Of a DNA stretch of 64,000 nt, positions 9,381 through 18,598 are shown in pieces. The stretch's first letter is position 1; every line of letters begins with the position of its first letter. The stretch spans positions 248,001 through 312,000 of the forward strand of contig NZ_CP071060.1 in the NCBI RefSeq assembly GCF_017161445.1, read 5' to 3'. Source of the stretch: Niveibacterium microcysteis. Its GTDB lineage: Bacteria > Pseudomonadota > Gammaproteobacteria > Burkholderiales > Rhodocyclaceae. The translations under genes and the position numbers were made by a program. The notes beneath the pieces are model-generated. The model was not told where the DNA came from, ran no database searches, and saw only the letters and a list, made by a program, of their open reading frames with translations.

Positions 9381-10412
9381 ATGTTCCGCATTATATCCGC
9401 GCTGGCCCTGGCTCTGGGACTGTCCGTCGCTTCGGCTTCGGCGGTGGCAGATACCGTCAAACTGGCGGACAACGCCCCCGACTCCTACACCGTCGTCAAG
9501 GGCGACACGCTGTGGGATATCTCAGGCAAATTCCTCAAGCACCCGTGGCTGTGGCCGCAAGTCTGGCGCCTTAACCGCGAACAGATCAAGAACCCGCACT
9601 GGATCTATCCTGGCCAGACAATCTACCTGGATCGCAGTGGCCCGTATCTGACGACCACGCCACCGTCGGGTGATGGTGGCACCGTTAAGTTGAAGCCGCA
9701 GGTTCGCGCCGAAGACCTCAGCCCGATCGCAAGCGTACCGCTGCACCGGATCGAACCCTTCCTGTCGCGCCCACTCTTCGTGTCGGAAAACGACTTGGCC
9801 GGCAGCGCCACGATCGTTGCGTCCGACGACAACCGTCTGCTCAACGGGCCGGGCGACACGATCTTCGCTCGCAATGTCACCGCGGGCGTCAGCGATTGGC
9901 AGATCTACCGCCGCGCGCAACCCTTGAAGGACCCGGTTACCAACGAATTGCTCGGTTACGAAGCCGCCTATCTCGGCTCTGCACGCGTGGTGCAAGACGG
10001 ATCTCCGGCTACGCTGGAAGTTACCTCCGTTCAGCGTGAGGTCAATGCCGGCGACCGGATGCTTCCGGCCGGAAAGCAAGAAATCATGTCCTACGTGCCG
10101 CATGCGCCGGATCGTAAGGTTGAGGCGCGAATCGTCAAGGTGCACGACGGCATCCAGTACACCGGCAAGTACAGCATCGTGACGATCTCGGCTGGGCGCG
10201 CCGCAGGTCTGGAGCCGGGCCATGTGTTGGCGATCTACCGCACCCGTGGCGATGCCAAGTACGACATGGACGGCAAGAACGAGACGATCGCACTGCCTGA
10301 AGAACGCTACGGCGCGCTTTTTGTGTTCCGTGTATTCGATCGCGTGGCGTATGCGCTGGTGGTTGAAAGTGGCGGTCCGGTCAAGGTGGCTGACGCCGTC
10401 CGTCAGCCTTGA
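9381..10412 (+). CDS. Exported LysM-domain protein
   Basis: A 343-residue secreted protein. The ATG at 9381 is preferred because a GAGGCA ribosome-binding site lies just before it and it starts directly into a signal peptide (FRIISALALALGLSVASASA). A LysM peptidoglycan-binding domain occupies about residues 35-84 (SYTVVKGDTLWDISGKF ... WIYPGQTIYL). The remainder, unnamed here, is rich in beta structure. Proteins of this architecture are found upstream of dprA in many betaproteobacteria and are thought to bind cell wall. The stop overlaps the dprA start. Confidence 0.85.
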   Translation: MFRIISALALALGLSVASASAVADTVKLADNAPDSYTVVKGDTLWDISGKFLKHPWLWPQVWRLNREQIKNPHWIYPGQTIYLDRSGPYLTTTPPSGDGGTVKLKPQVRAEDLSPIASVPLHRIEPFLSRPLFVSENDLAGSATIVASDDNRLLNGPGDTIFARNVTAGVSDWQIYRRAQPLKDPVTNELLGYEAAYLGSARVVQDGSPATLEVTSVQREVNAGDRMLPAGKQEIMSYVPHAPDRKVEARIVKVHDGIQYTGKYSIVTISAGRAAGLEPGHVLAIYRTRGDAKYDMDGKNETIALPEERYGALFVFRVFDRVAYALVVESGGPVKVADAVRQP

Positions 10413-11515
10413 TCGACGACACCGCCGACCTGGCGGCATGGCTCCGCCTGACGCTGATACCAGGTGTCGGGCCGGAGAAGCAGCGCGCCCTTCTTGCGGC
10501 CTTCGGACTTCCGGAGGCCGTTTTCGCTTCGGGGCGGCGTGCGGTGGCGGGTGTCGTCGGCGAAGCGCTTGCCGCACGCCTTTTTGATACAGACAACGCC
10601 GCAGCCGTCGATGCCGCGCTTGCATGGGCGTCGCAGCCAGGCAACACGCTGCTCACGCTGGCTGACGCGCAGTACCCTGCGGCATTACTGCAGGCCGTTG
10701 ATCCGCCTCTGCTGCTCTACGTCAAAGGGCAGGTGGCCCTGCTTGGCCGGCGCGCGCTTGCGGTTGTCGGCAGCCGAAGTGCGACGGCCCAGGGTATTTC
10801 GAATGCGGAGGCGTTTTCGCGCGCACTATCCGAAGCTGGCTTGACCATTGTCAGCGGACTTGCTTTGGGTATCGACGCTGCGGCACATCGCGGGGCACTG
10901 GACGGGGCCGGCAGCACGGTGGCCTTTATTGGCACCGGGGCCGACCGGATATACCCGGCGCGCAATGCGCCGCTGGCGCACCGGATTGCCGAGGCCGGCG
11001 CCATCGTCAGCGAGTTCCCGCTGGGGACCCCGTCGGTGGCGCACAATTTTCCAAGGCGCAATCGTCTGATCGCCGGGCTCGCACAAGGTGTGCTGGTCGT
11101 CGAGGCTGCGCCTGCGAGCGGCTCGCTGATTACCGCAAGGCTTGCCGGCGAACTCGGGCGTGAGGTGTTTGCGATTCCTGGCTCCATCCATTCGCCGCTG
11201 TCAAAAGGCTGTCACCATCTGATCAAGCAGGGCGCGAAACTGGTGGAATCGGCGCAGGATGTGCTCGACGAATTGCGTTGGCAGGAGGGCGTGGCGCCAG
11301 CGCTGGCCGCCCCGAATACTGCCGCCCAAGAAGGCGGCACGGTCGGAGCAGAGGCGCAGGTTCTCGACGCGCTGGGTTTCGATCCGGTCGATCCGGACAC
11401 CTTGTGCACTCGCAGCAAGTTGACGCCCGATGCCCTCTTCGCCATTCTGTTGGAGCTGGAACTCGCTGGCCGGGTCGCACGACTGCCCGGCGGACGCTTC
11501 CAGCGCCTGCAATGA
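10409..11515 (+). CDS. dprA: DNA-processing protein DprA/Smf
   Basis: A 368-residue protein that loads RecA on incoming single-stranded DNA during natural transformation. An N-terminal helix-hairpin-helix region (LIPGVGPEKQRALLAAFG) precedes the Rossmann-fold DprA domain with VGSRSAT, SGLALGIDAAAHRGAL and NRLIAGLAQGVLVVEAAPASGS. A C-terminal winged-helix (DML1-like) domain spans about 310-365. The start is a TTG that overlaps the TGA of the LysM gene; no in-frame ATG lies nearby. dprA alone does not prove competence, since it is widespread. Confidence 0.92.
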   Translation: MIDDTADLAAWLRLTLIPGVGPEKQRALLAAFGLPEAVFASGRRAVAGVVGEALAARLFDTDNAAAVDAALAWASQPGNTLLTLADAQYPAALLQAVDPPLLLYVKGQVALLGRRALAVVGSRSATAQGISNAEAFSRALSEAGLTIVSGLALGIDAAAHRGALDGAGSTVAFIGTGADRIYPARNAPLAHRIAEAGAIVSEFPLGTPSVAHNFPRRNRLIAGLAQGVLVVEAAPASGSLITARLAGELGREVFAIPGSIHSPLSKGCHHLIKQGAKLVESAQDVLDELRWQEGVAPALAAPNTAAQEGGTVGAEAQVLDALGFDPVDPDTLCTRSKLTPDALFAILLELELAGRVARLPGGRFQRLQ

Positions 11516-11529
11516 CCCTTGGCTGCGCG

Positions 11530-12018
11530 ATGATCGATATCCTTGTTTATGTGTTTGAAAGCTATGGCTACCCTGAGGCCTGCCCCGAGCCGGAGTTGCT
11601 CGCGCGCAAGCTCAGCGCGGCGGGCTTCGAGCCGGAAGACATCGATTCGGCGCTGGAATGGTTGTCCGGCCTGCAGCGGGTTGCCGGCAGCGACTCACCG
11701 AAAATCGATCGCGATAACCGATCGAGCCGGATCTACAGTGGTCCGGAGTTGGCCCGGCTCGATACCGAATGCCGTGGTTTCATTACCTTCCTGGAGCACT
11801 CGGGCGTGCTTGACCCCTTGGGCCGTGAGCGCATCATCGAGCGTGCGATGGCCCTTCCGGGCGCCGACCTGAGCCTGGCGAAGCTGAAAGTGATTGTGCT
11901 GATGGTGCTGTGGCAACAGCAGGACAACGTCGATGCACTGATCATGGAAGAACTGCTGTCCAGCGCCGAGGGGCCGGCATGGGGCGACGAGAGCCCGGCC
12001 GCAGAGCTGCTGCACTGA
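11530..12018 (+). CDS. smg: Smg/DUF494 family protein
   Basis: A 162-residue protein of the Smg (DUF494) family, found next to dprA and topA/topB in beta- and gammaproteobacteria. The start at 11530 gives MIDILVYVFESYG, the conserved N-terminus. An ATG at 11512, overlapping the dprA stop as ATGA, would add six residues and may be the coupled start. The conserved ESYG, AGFE..DI..AL.WL and later FLE-x-x-GVLD segments are visible. Mostly helical and soluble. Its function is not established; the link to DNA topology is by neighbourhood only. Confidence 0.88.
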   Translation: MIDILVYVFESYGYPEACPEPELLARKLSAAGFEPEDIDSALEWLSGLQRVAGSDSPKIDRDNRSSRIYSGPELARLDTECRGFITFLEHSGVLDPLGRERIIERAMALPGADLSLAKLKVIVLMVLWQQQDNVDALIMEELLSSAEGPAWGDESPAAELLH

Positions 12019-12120
12019 GACACCGATCGCCGTTGCGCGGCTGCGCGCGCGGCGCCCACCCATTCTTGCTGGACGTTCGCACCCTTAAGGTGCAACGGCC
12101 GCTGCCGTAATCGACCCAAC

Positions 12121-14667
12121 ATGAGCAAGCTACTGATCATTGCCGAAAAGCCCTCCGTGGCGCAGGACATCTCCCGGGTGCTTGGGGGATTTACCCGTGA
12201 AGGCGACTACTTCGAGTCGGAGCAGTACGTGCTGTCGTCCGCCATCGGCCACTTGCTGGAACTGGCAGTGCCGGAGGAATACGAGGTCAAGCGGGGCAAG
12301 TGGAGCTTTGCGCACCTGCCGATGATTCCGCCGCATTTCGCGCTGAATCCGATCGAGAAGACGGCCGACCGACTGAAGTTGCTGACCAAGCTGATCAAGC
12401 GCAAGGACGTGACCGGGCTGGTGAATGCCTGTGACGCGGGCCGTGAAGGCGAACTGATCTTCAACTACATCGCGCAGCACGCAAAGACCGACAAACCGGT
12501 TCAGCGCCTGTGGCTGCAGTCGATGACGCCTGCCGCAATCCGCGAGGGTTTTGCCCGTCTGCGCCCGGCGAAGGAGCTCTCTGGCCTCGCCGATGCGGCG
12601 ATGAGCCGCGCCGAGAGCGACTGGCTGATCGGCATCAACGGCACGCGTGCGATGACGGCCTTCAACTCGAAGAGTGGCGGCTTCCACCTGACGACCGTCG
12701 GCCGTGTGCAAACGCCGACGCTGGCGCTGGTGATCGAGCGCGAGGAACGCATCCGCAAGTTTGTGTCGCGCGACTACTGGGAGCTTGAAGGTCAGTTTGG
12801 TGCCGCCGCGGGCGGCTATGTCGGCCGTTGGTTCGACGAGAAGTTCAAGAAGGACGAGAACGACGAACACGCGACCGCCAGCCGGCTGTGGGACAAGGCT
12901 CGCGCTGAGGCGATCCGCGCCAAGTGCGACGGTAAGCCGGGCAAAGTTGAGGAAGAGAGCAAGCCGTCGACCCAGCTCTCTCCGCTGTTGTTTGACCTCA
13001 CCAGTCTTCAGCGCGAGGCAAACGGCCGCTTTGGCTTCTCTGCCCGCACCACATTGCAGCTCGCGCAGGCCCTGTACGAGAAGCACAAGGCCTTGACCTA
13101 TCCGCGAACCGATTCACGCGCGCTGCCGGAAGACTATCTGCCGACCGTCGGTGGTGTGCTGGCTGGGCTGCCGGATCGCTACGCGCCTTACGCCAACCAG
13201 ATCGTCAAGCAAGGTTGGGTCAAGCCGAACAAGCGCATCTTCAACAACGCCAAGATCTCGGACCACTTCGCGATCATCCCGACCGGGACGGTGCCGAAGA
13301 GCCTGTCCGAGGCCGAGGCGAAGATTTACGACCTGGTGGTCAAGCGTTTCCTGTCGGTGTTCTACCCGGCCGCCGAATACTTGGTGACGACGCGCATCAC
13401 CCGCGTCGAGGGCGAAGCCTTCAAGACCGAGGGCAAGGTGCTGGTCAACGCGGGTTGGCTCGCGATCTGGGGTAAGGAAGCCGCGAGCGCCGAGGACAAG
13501 GACGATGCCACGCCCGCCCTCGCGCCGGTCAAGCCGGGTGAGGTGGTGCGCACTGACGATGTGCTGGTGAAGCCCAACGTCACGAAGCCGCCGGCACGCT
13601 ACAACGAAGCGACGCTGCTGTCCGCCATGGAAGGCGCAGGAAAGCTCGTGGATGATGAAGAGTTGCGCGAAGCGATGGGCGGCCGCGGCCTCGGAACGCC
13701 TGCCACGCGGGCGCAGATCATCGAAAACCTGATCGCCGAGCAGTACATGCTGCGCGAGGGCCGTGAGCTGATCCCGACCGCCAAGGCGTTTTCGCTGATC
13801 ACGCTGCTGAAGGGGTTGTCGGTTGAGGAACTGACCTCGCCCGAACTGACCGGCGAGTGGGAATACAAGCTGGGCCGGATCGAACGTGGCGAACTCTCGC
13901 GCGCCGATTTCATGCGCGAAATCGCCGAGATGACCAAGCACATCGTCGAGCGCGCGAAAACCTACGATAGCGACACGATTCCCGGCGACTTCGGCATCCT
14001 GAAGTCGCCTTGCCCGAAGTGCAGCGGCTTGATTCGCGAGACCTACAAGAAATTCCAGTGCAGCGACTGCGAATACTCGCTGTGGAAGATCGTTGCGGGG
14101 CGCCAGTTCGAACCGCGTGAAATCGAGACGCTGCTGACCGAGGGCCAGGTGGGGCCGCTGGTGGGCTTCCGCAACAAGATGGGTCGGCCGTTCAACGCGA
14201 TCATCAAGCTCAACGACGAGAAGCAGCCTGAGTTCGACTTTGGGCAGCCTAAGGACGACGAACTCGCCGAGCCGGTCGATTTCTCGGGCCAGGAGGCGCT
14301 CGGGGCTTGTCCGAAGTGCCGCGCGAACGTCTACGACCATGGCCTCTCTTATGTCTGCGAGAAATCGGTCGGCCCGGGCAAATCATGCGATTTCCGCTCC
14401 GGCAAGGTGATCTTGCAGCAGGAGATCGAGCCGACGCAGATGAAGAAGTTGCTGACAGATGGGCGTACGGATCTGCTGAAGAACTTCGTCTCGTCGCGTA
14501 CGCGTCGCAAGTTCTCGGCATTCCTTGTGCGTGGTGACGACGGCAAGGTCGGTTTCGAGTTCGAGAAGAAGGCGCCCAAGGCGCCAGCCCGCAAGAAGGC
14601 GGGTGCTGACGAGGCTGCTGCCCCGGCCGAGAAGCCAGCACCGCGCACACGCCGCAAGACCGCGTAG
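12121..14667 (+). CDS. topB: DNA topoisomerase III
   Basis: An 848-residue type IA topoisomerase that decatenates DNA. The Toprim domain starts KLLIIAEKPSVAQDI and contains DAGREGELIF. The catalytic tyrosine is Y327 in TYPRTDSRALP. Two C-terminal zinc-ribbon-like regions follow (CPKCSGLIRE...CSDCEY and ACPKCRANV...C), then a basic Ala/Lys/Pro-rich tail of about 40 residues. It is longer than the E. coli enzyme (653), as is common for betaproteobacterial TopB carrying extra zinc repeats. It starts 102 bases after smg. Confidence 0.93.
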   Translation: MSKLLIIAEKPSVAQDISRVLGGFTREGDYFESEQYVLSSAIGHLLELAVPEEYEVKRGKWSFAHLPMIPPHFALNPIEKTADRLKLLTKLIKRKDVTGLVNACDAGREGELIFNYIAQHAKTDKPVQRLWLQSMTPAAIREGFARLRPAKELSGLADAAMSRAESDWLIGINGTRAMTAFNSKSGGFHLTTVGRVQTPTLALVIEREERIRKFVSRDYWELEGQFGAAAGGYVGRWFDEKFKKDENDEHATASRLWDKARAEAIRAKCDGKPGKVEEESKPSTQLSPLLFDLTSLQREANGRFGFSARTTLQLAQALYEKHKALTYPRTDSRALPEDYLPTVGGVLAGLPDRYAPYANQIVKQGWVKPNKRIFNNAKISDHFAIIPTGTVPKSLSEAEAKIYDLVVKRFLSVFYPAAEYLVTTRITRVEGEAFKTEGKVLVNAGWLAIWGKEAASAEDKDDATPALAPVKPGEVVRTDDVLVKPNVTKPPARYNEATLLSAMEGAGKLVDDEELREAMGGRGLGTPATRAQIIENLIAEQYMLREGRELIPTAKAFSLITLLKGLSVEELTSPELTGEWEYKLGRIERGELSRADFMREIAEMTKHIVERAKTYDSDTIPGDFGILKSPCPKCSGLIRETYKKFQCSDCEYSLWKIVAGRQFEPREIETLLTEGQVGPLVGFRNKMGRPFNAIIKLNDEKQPEFDFGQPKDDELAEPVDFSGQEALGACPKCRANVYDHGLSYVCEKSVGPGKSCDFRSGKVILQQEIEPTQMKKLLTDGRTDLLKNFVSSRTRRKFSAFLVRGDDGKVGFEFEKKAPKAPARKKAGADEAAAPAEKPAPRTRRKTA

Positions 14668-14677
14668 CCAATTCCGT

Positions 14678-15706
14678 ATGTTGCGGCGCCTGATCAGCCT
14701 CCTGTCGGTTCTGCTGCTGGCGTCGCCGGCGGGCGCGGGCGAGACCCTGCGCCTGCTGACCTGGCCCGGCTATGCCGATCGTGACTTGGTGCAGGCCTTC
14801 GAGCAGCGTTTCAACGTCAGCGTCGACGTCACCTATGTCGGTTCCGACGACGAGATGTGGGAGCGTGCGAACAGCGGCAAGGACGGTACGCCGTTCGACG
14901 TGATCGCCGCCAATACCGCAGAGCTGCAACGTTATATCGACAACGGTCTGGTGCTGCCGTTGCGGCTGCGCAATATCCCGAACACCCACAATCAGACTGC
15001 GCGCTTCCGCAACCTCGCCAATATCCCGGGCCTTACGCGCAAGGGCGAGGCCTACGCGATTCCCTACACCTACTCGGCGATGGGGCTGATCTACAACCGC
15101 AAGCTCGTTACCAAACAACCGGTATCGATCACTGCGCTGTGGGATCCGAAGTACCGCGGCAAAGTGCTGGCCTACAACGGCAGCAGCCACAACTTCAGCC
15201 TCGCTGCACTGGCCTTGGGATTCAGCGATCCCTTCCGGCTCTCGCAACCGCAGTTTTCGCAGGCGGTGGCGCGCTTGCGGGACTTGCGCGACAACGTGCA
15301 GGGCTTCTACAGCAAGCCCGAAGAAGTCGTGGAGCTGTTCCGCAGCAAGGACATCGCGCTGGTCTACGCCAACTATGGCGACCAACAGGTGCAGATGCTC
15401 GAGAAGGCCGGCGCCGACATTGGCTATGTGATCCCGCGTGAAGGGGCGCTTGCCTGGCTGGATTGCTGGGCGGTGATGCGTGGCGCGCGCGACCGCAACC
15501 TTGCCGAGGCGTGGATCAACTACACGCTGACCCCTGCTGTCAGTGGGCAGCTGCCGGTGCGACAAGGGCTCGCCAGCACATTGACCTCCGGCAGCGATAC
15601 GTCCCGCCAGGAGGCCAAGCTGATCTGGCTGGAGCCTGTGGAGGACTACGCGCGACGTACGCTCTACTGGGAACGTTTGATGTCGGGCTACGACAAGGCA
15701 CGCTGA
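14678..15706 (+). CDS. Polyamine-type ABC transporter substrate-binding protein (orphan)
   Basis: A 342-residue periplasmic binding protein. A signal peptide (LISLLSVLLLASPAGAGE) leads into ETLRLLTWPGYADRDLV, the pattern of PotD/PotF spermidine-putrescine binding proteins, followed by the family's PFDVIAANT and YAIPYTYSAMGLIYN segments. No permease or ATPase gene is next to it, so it either serves a transporter encoded elsewhere or works as a sensor. The start at 14678 is 10 bases after topB. Cluster-1 type ligands are likely; the exact ligand cannot be read. Confidence 0.8.
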   Translation: MLRRLISLLSVLLLASPAGAGETLRLLTWPGYADRDLVQAFEQRFNVSVDVTYVGSDDEMWERANSGKDGTPFDVIAANTAELQRYIDNGLVLPLRLRNIPNTHNQTARFRNLANIPGLTRKGEAYAIPYTYSAMGLIYNRKLVTKQPVSITALWDPKYRGKVLAYNGSSHNFSLAALALGFSDPFRLSQPQFSQAVARLRDLRDNVQGFYSKPEEVVELFRSKDIALVYANYGDQQVQMLEKAGADIGYVIPREGALAWLDCWAVMRGARDRNLAEAWINYTLTPAVSGQLPVRQGLASTLTSGSDTSRQEAKLIWLEPVEDYARRTLYWERLMSGYDKAR

Positions 15707-15768
15707 CCAGCCGTCTGGCTCGTCGCGGAGCCAGAAGTGTTCCGGCTGCGTGCTGCGAGGGGGCTGTG

Positions 15769-16260
15769 ATGAGCGAAGCGGTGGAGCTGGAAGGTGGTTG
15801 TTTGTGCGGCGCGGTGCGTTACCGTGTCCGGATCGAGAAGCCAGAGGGCTATTACTGCCATTGCCGAATGTGCCAGCTCGCCTTTGGCAGCGTCTTTGCG
15901 CCGTGGGTGAATGTGGCGGTCAGTGATGTGAGCTGGCTTGGTGTGGTGCCCAAACGCTACCGTTCCTCGCGTATCGCCGAGCGCGCTTTCTGCGCCGAAT
16001 GCGGCACCCCGCTCAGTTTTCACTTCATCGATTCGCCGCGCATGGATCTCTCCGTTGGGAGCCTCGACGACCCGGCGCGCGTGCCTCCCGCCAGCCACTT
16101 CGCGGTGGAGACGCGCGTCGCGGCCTGGCATGTACCGGATGGTCTGCCCGAGCAGAAGGCGAGCGACTACGACGCCCTGACGACGCGCTGGCGGCAGGCC
16201 TACGGCGAGGCTGAGCCGGGTCTGGCCACTGTTCGCGAGGCGGATGCGCCACGTGACTGA
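15769..16260 (+). CDS. GFA family (glutathione-dependent formaldehyde-activating-like) protein
   Basis: A 163-residue protein with the zinc-binding pattern of the GFA/CENP-V fold: GGCLCGAVRYRV, then YCHCRMCQ, then FCAECGTPLSF. These supply the cysteines of two zinc sites. A strong ribosome-binding site (GAGGGGG) precedes the ATG at 15769. Most bacterial members are uncharacterised; activity on S-hydroxymethylglutathione is known for only a few, so the enzymatic role is not asserted. The end overlaps the DUF924 gene by 17 bases. Confidence 0.88.
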   Translation: MSEAVELEGGCLCGAVRYRVRIEKPEGYYCHCRMCQLAFGSVFAPWVNVAVSDVSWLGVVPKRYRSSRIAERAFCAECGTPLSFHFIDSPRMDLSVGSLDDPARVPPASHFAVETRVAAWHVPDGLPEQKASDYDALTTRWRQAYGEAEPGLATVREADAPRD

Positions 16261-16831
16261 CTGGCAGCCGATACTCGATTTCTGGTTCCTGCCGCCCGGA
16301 GCCATCGGCTTCGGTTCGCCGCGCGCTGAGTGGTTCCGCAAATCCGATGCCTTCGATCGCAGCATCGCTGACCAGTTTGGCGGGTGGATCGAGCGTGCGC
16401 TCGCCGGCGACCTGAGCGAATGGGATGCCGTGCCAGCGGGCGGGTTGGCGCGGATCCTGCTGCTCGACCAATTCACCCGTAACGTCTTCCGCGACACGCC
16501 GCGCGCTTTTGCGGGCGATGCGTCGGCGCTCTCCGCCGCCAGCGCATTGGTCGCGCGCGGCGACGACCAGCGCTTGAGCGCTGTGCAGCGCGTGTTTGCC
16601 TACCTGCCGTTTGAACATGCCGAGGATGCACACGCGCAGGCGCAATCGGTGCGCTTGTTCGAAGCGCTCGCGTCGTCGTGGCCGGATGGCGCACCTTACC
16701 TCGACTATGCGCGCCGCCACCGCGATGTGATTGAGCGGTTCGGTCGCTTCCCGCATCGCAATGCGGTGCTGGGGCGCGCGTCGACAGCCGAAGAGCAGCG
16801 CTTCCTCACCGAGCCCGGCTCCCGCTTCTGA
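16244..16831 (+). CDS. DUF924 family protein
   Basis: A 195-residue helical protein of the DUF924 family: the conserved ILDFWF start, RAEWFRKSDAFD, ILLLDQFTRNVFRDTPRAFA, VFAYLPFEHAED, and HRDVIERFGRFPHRN are all present. The fold is TPR-like. The function is unknown. It overlaps the GFA gene and ends near metF, which converges on it. Confidence 0.9.
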   Translation: MRHVTDWQPILDFWFLPPGAIGFGSPRAEWFRKSDAFDRSIADQFGGWIERALAGDLSEWDAVPAGGLARILLLDQFTRNVFRDTPRAFAGDASALSAASALVARGDDQRLSAVQRVFAYLPFEHAEDAHAQAQSVRLFEALASSWPDGAPYLDYARRHRDVIERFGRFPHRNAVLGRASTAEEQRFLTEPGSRF

Positions 16832-16848
16832 GCGGGCAGGGGCCTATG

Positions 16849-16891
16849 GCGCCAGGCGCAGCCCCAGCGGGCGGCCCTGGCGCGGTTGTTT
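16849..16891 (+). terminator. Possible terminator between convergent DUF924 and metF genes
   Basis: An 8-bp inverted repeat (GCGCCAGG / CCTGGCGC) is followed by GGTTGTTT, a weak T-rich tail. It would end plus-strand transcription and overlaps the last bases of metF. The weak tail makes this tentative. Confidence 0.35.
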
Positions 16892-17727
16892 CAGGCGAGC
16901 CCGAGGCGTTGCCAGATCGTGCTGGTCAGGCCAGCCTGGTTCAGCGTGTAGAAGTGCAGGCCCGGTGCGCCGCCTTCGAGCAGACGCTCGCACAGCTCGG
17001 TCACGATATCCAGCCCCAGCGCCTTCACGCTTGCGGTGTCGTCGCCCAGTGCCTCGAAGCGGCGGCGCATCCATTGTGGGATCTCGGCGCCGCAGGCGTC
17101 GGAGAAGCGTGCCAGCTTGCTGAACGAGGCGATCGGCATGATGCCTGGCACGATCGGGATCTCCACACCACGGGCCCACGCTTCGTCGACGAACTGGAAG
17201 TAGGCGTCGGCGTTGTAGAAGTACTGCGTGATTGCGGAGTTGGCGCCGGCGCGCACCTTGGTTGCGAAGGCGTCGAGGTCGGCGGTGGCGCTGCGCGCCT
17301 GCGGGTGGAATTCCGGATAGCCGGCCACCTCGATATGGAAGGCGTCACCCGTTTCGGCGCGAATGAAGGCAACCAGCTCGTTGGCGTAGCGGAACTCGCC
17401 CGGGTCAGCCATGCCGGAGGGCAGGTCGCCACGCAGTGCGACGATGCGGGTCACGCCCATCGCGCGGAACTCCGCCAGGTGGTCGCGGATGCTGTCCTTG
17501 GTTGCGCCGATGCACGAGAGGTGCGGCGCCGCGTGTAGGCCTTCGGCCTGGATCTCGCGCACGATCTCCAGCGTGCGGTCGCGCGTAGAGCCGCCGGCCC
17601 CGTAGGTGACCGAGAAGAACGCCGGGTTGAGTTGCGCCAGTTGGGCGCGCGCGAGGCGCAGCTTCTCGACGCCTTCGGGCGTCGCAGGCGGGAAGAATTC
17701 GATGCTGAATGTGGGTTTGTCTGTCAT
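16891..17727 (-). CDS. metF: 5,10-methylenetetrahydrofolate reductase
   Basis: A 278-residue FAD enzyme that makes 5-methyltetrahydrofolate for methionine synthesis. It begins PTFSIEFFPPATPEG and carries FFSVTYGAGGSTRD, HLSCIGA and RIVALRGD, the folate and flavin-binding signatures of bacterial MetF, with ITQYFYNADAY further on. Its ATG overlaps the tlyA stop by one base. It is the last gene of the ahcY operon, so the same SAH-responsive leader may control methyl-group supply. Confidence 0.94.
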   Translation of the reverse strand: MTDKPTFSIEFFPPATPEGVEKLRLARAQLAQLNPAFFSVTYGAGGSTRDRTLEIVREIQAEGLHAAPHLSCIGATKDSIRDHLAEFRAMGVTRIVALRGDLPSGMADPGEFRYANELVAFIRAETGDAFHIEVAGYPEFHPQARSATADLDAFATKVRAGANSAITQYFYNADAYFQFVDEAWARGVEIPIVPGIMPIASFSKLARFSDACGAEIPQWMRRRFEALGDDTASVKALGLDIVTELCERLLEGGAPGLHFYTLNQAGLTSTIWQRLGLA

Positions 17728-18590
17728 CACTGACCTGCTGATTCGGGGGCGTCCGCTGCGCGGCGCGCATGGACGAAAAATTCGCGGTTGCCGTCGCCGC
17801 CGGTGATCGGCGAGTCGCACCAACCTTGCACGGTGAGGCCGCAGTCGGCGCAGGCCGCACGGATCTTGGCTTCGACTTCCGGGTAAAGCGCCGTGTCGCG
17901 CACGATGCCGCCTTTCGCGAGGCCTTTTGGGCCCACTTCGAATTGCGGCTTCACCAGCATCAGCAGGTCGGCTTGCGGGTGCATCAGTGCGGCAGCGGCG
18001 GGCAGAACCAGGGTCAGCGAGATGAAACTCAAATCGCCGGTGACCAGGTCGAAGCCGCCTTGTGGAAAGTGTTCGCCCAGATCGCTGGTGCTCAGCGAAC
18101 GGGCATTGAGGCCTTCCAGCGTGACGACGCGTGTGTCGTCCGCAAGGCGCGCATGCAACTGGCCGTGCCCGACCTCGACGCCAACCACTTTCGCCGCGCC
18201 CGCCTGCAGCAGGCAGTCGCTGAACCCGCCGGTGCTCTGGCCCAGGTCTAGGCAGCAGCGCCCGGCGACTGCGACGCCGCTTTGCGCCAGCGCGCCCGCC
18301 AGCTTGTGGCCGCCGCGCGACACGAAGCGGTCCTCGGCATCCTCGGCGACCTGCAGCTCGGCACTGTCGGGCAGGTAGTCGGCCGGTTTTCCAACCTGCT
18401 GCGTCCCTTGCGGCGACTGCCAGCTCACTCGGCCCGCCGCAATCAGCCGCTGCGCCGCGGTGCGCGATGCAGCGAGGCCGCGCTCGACCAACAACTGGTC
18501 TACGCGGGTGCCGGCATGCGCGGTGACGCTGCGTTTGCTTTGCGTGGCGCGCGGCTTGCTGTTGCGCGCGTGGAAGGAGTTCATCGACAT
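17727..18590 (-). CDS. tlyA: TlyA family RNA methyltransferase
   Basis: A 287-residue protein. An S4 RNA-binding domain (RVDQLLVERGLAASRTAAQRLI) at about residues 28-85 precedes an FtsJ-like SAM methyltransferase with SRGGHKLAGAL, CLDLGQSTGGFSDCLL and GDLSFISLTLVLP, the TlyA family signatures. Mycobacterial TlyA methylates 16S and 23S rRNA at the 2'-O of cytidine; a hemolysin role is an older name. It lies between the lipoprotein gene (8-base gap) and metF (1-base overlap). As a SAM-consuming enzyme it makes sense beside ahcY. Confidence 0.88.
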   Translation of the reverse strand: MSMNSFHARNSKPRATQSKRSVTAHAGTRVDQLLVERGLAASRTAAQRLIAAGRVSWQSPQGTQQVGKPADYLPDSAELQVAEDAEDRFVSRGGHKLAGALAQSGVAVAGRCCLDLGQSTGGFSDCLLQAGAAKVVGVEVGHGQLHARLADDTRVVTLEGLNARSLSTSDLGEHFPQGGFDLVTGDLSFISLTLVLPAAAALMHPQADLLMLVKPQFEVGPKGLAKGGIVRDTALYPEVEAKIRAACADCGLTVQGWCDSPITGGDGNREFFVHARRAADAPESAGQ

Positions 18591-18598
18591 CGGTCGGA

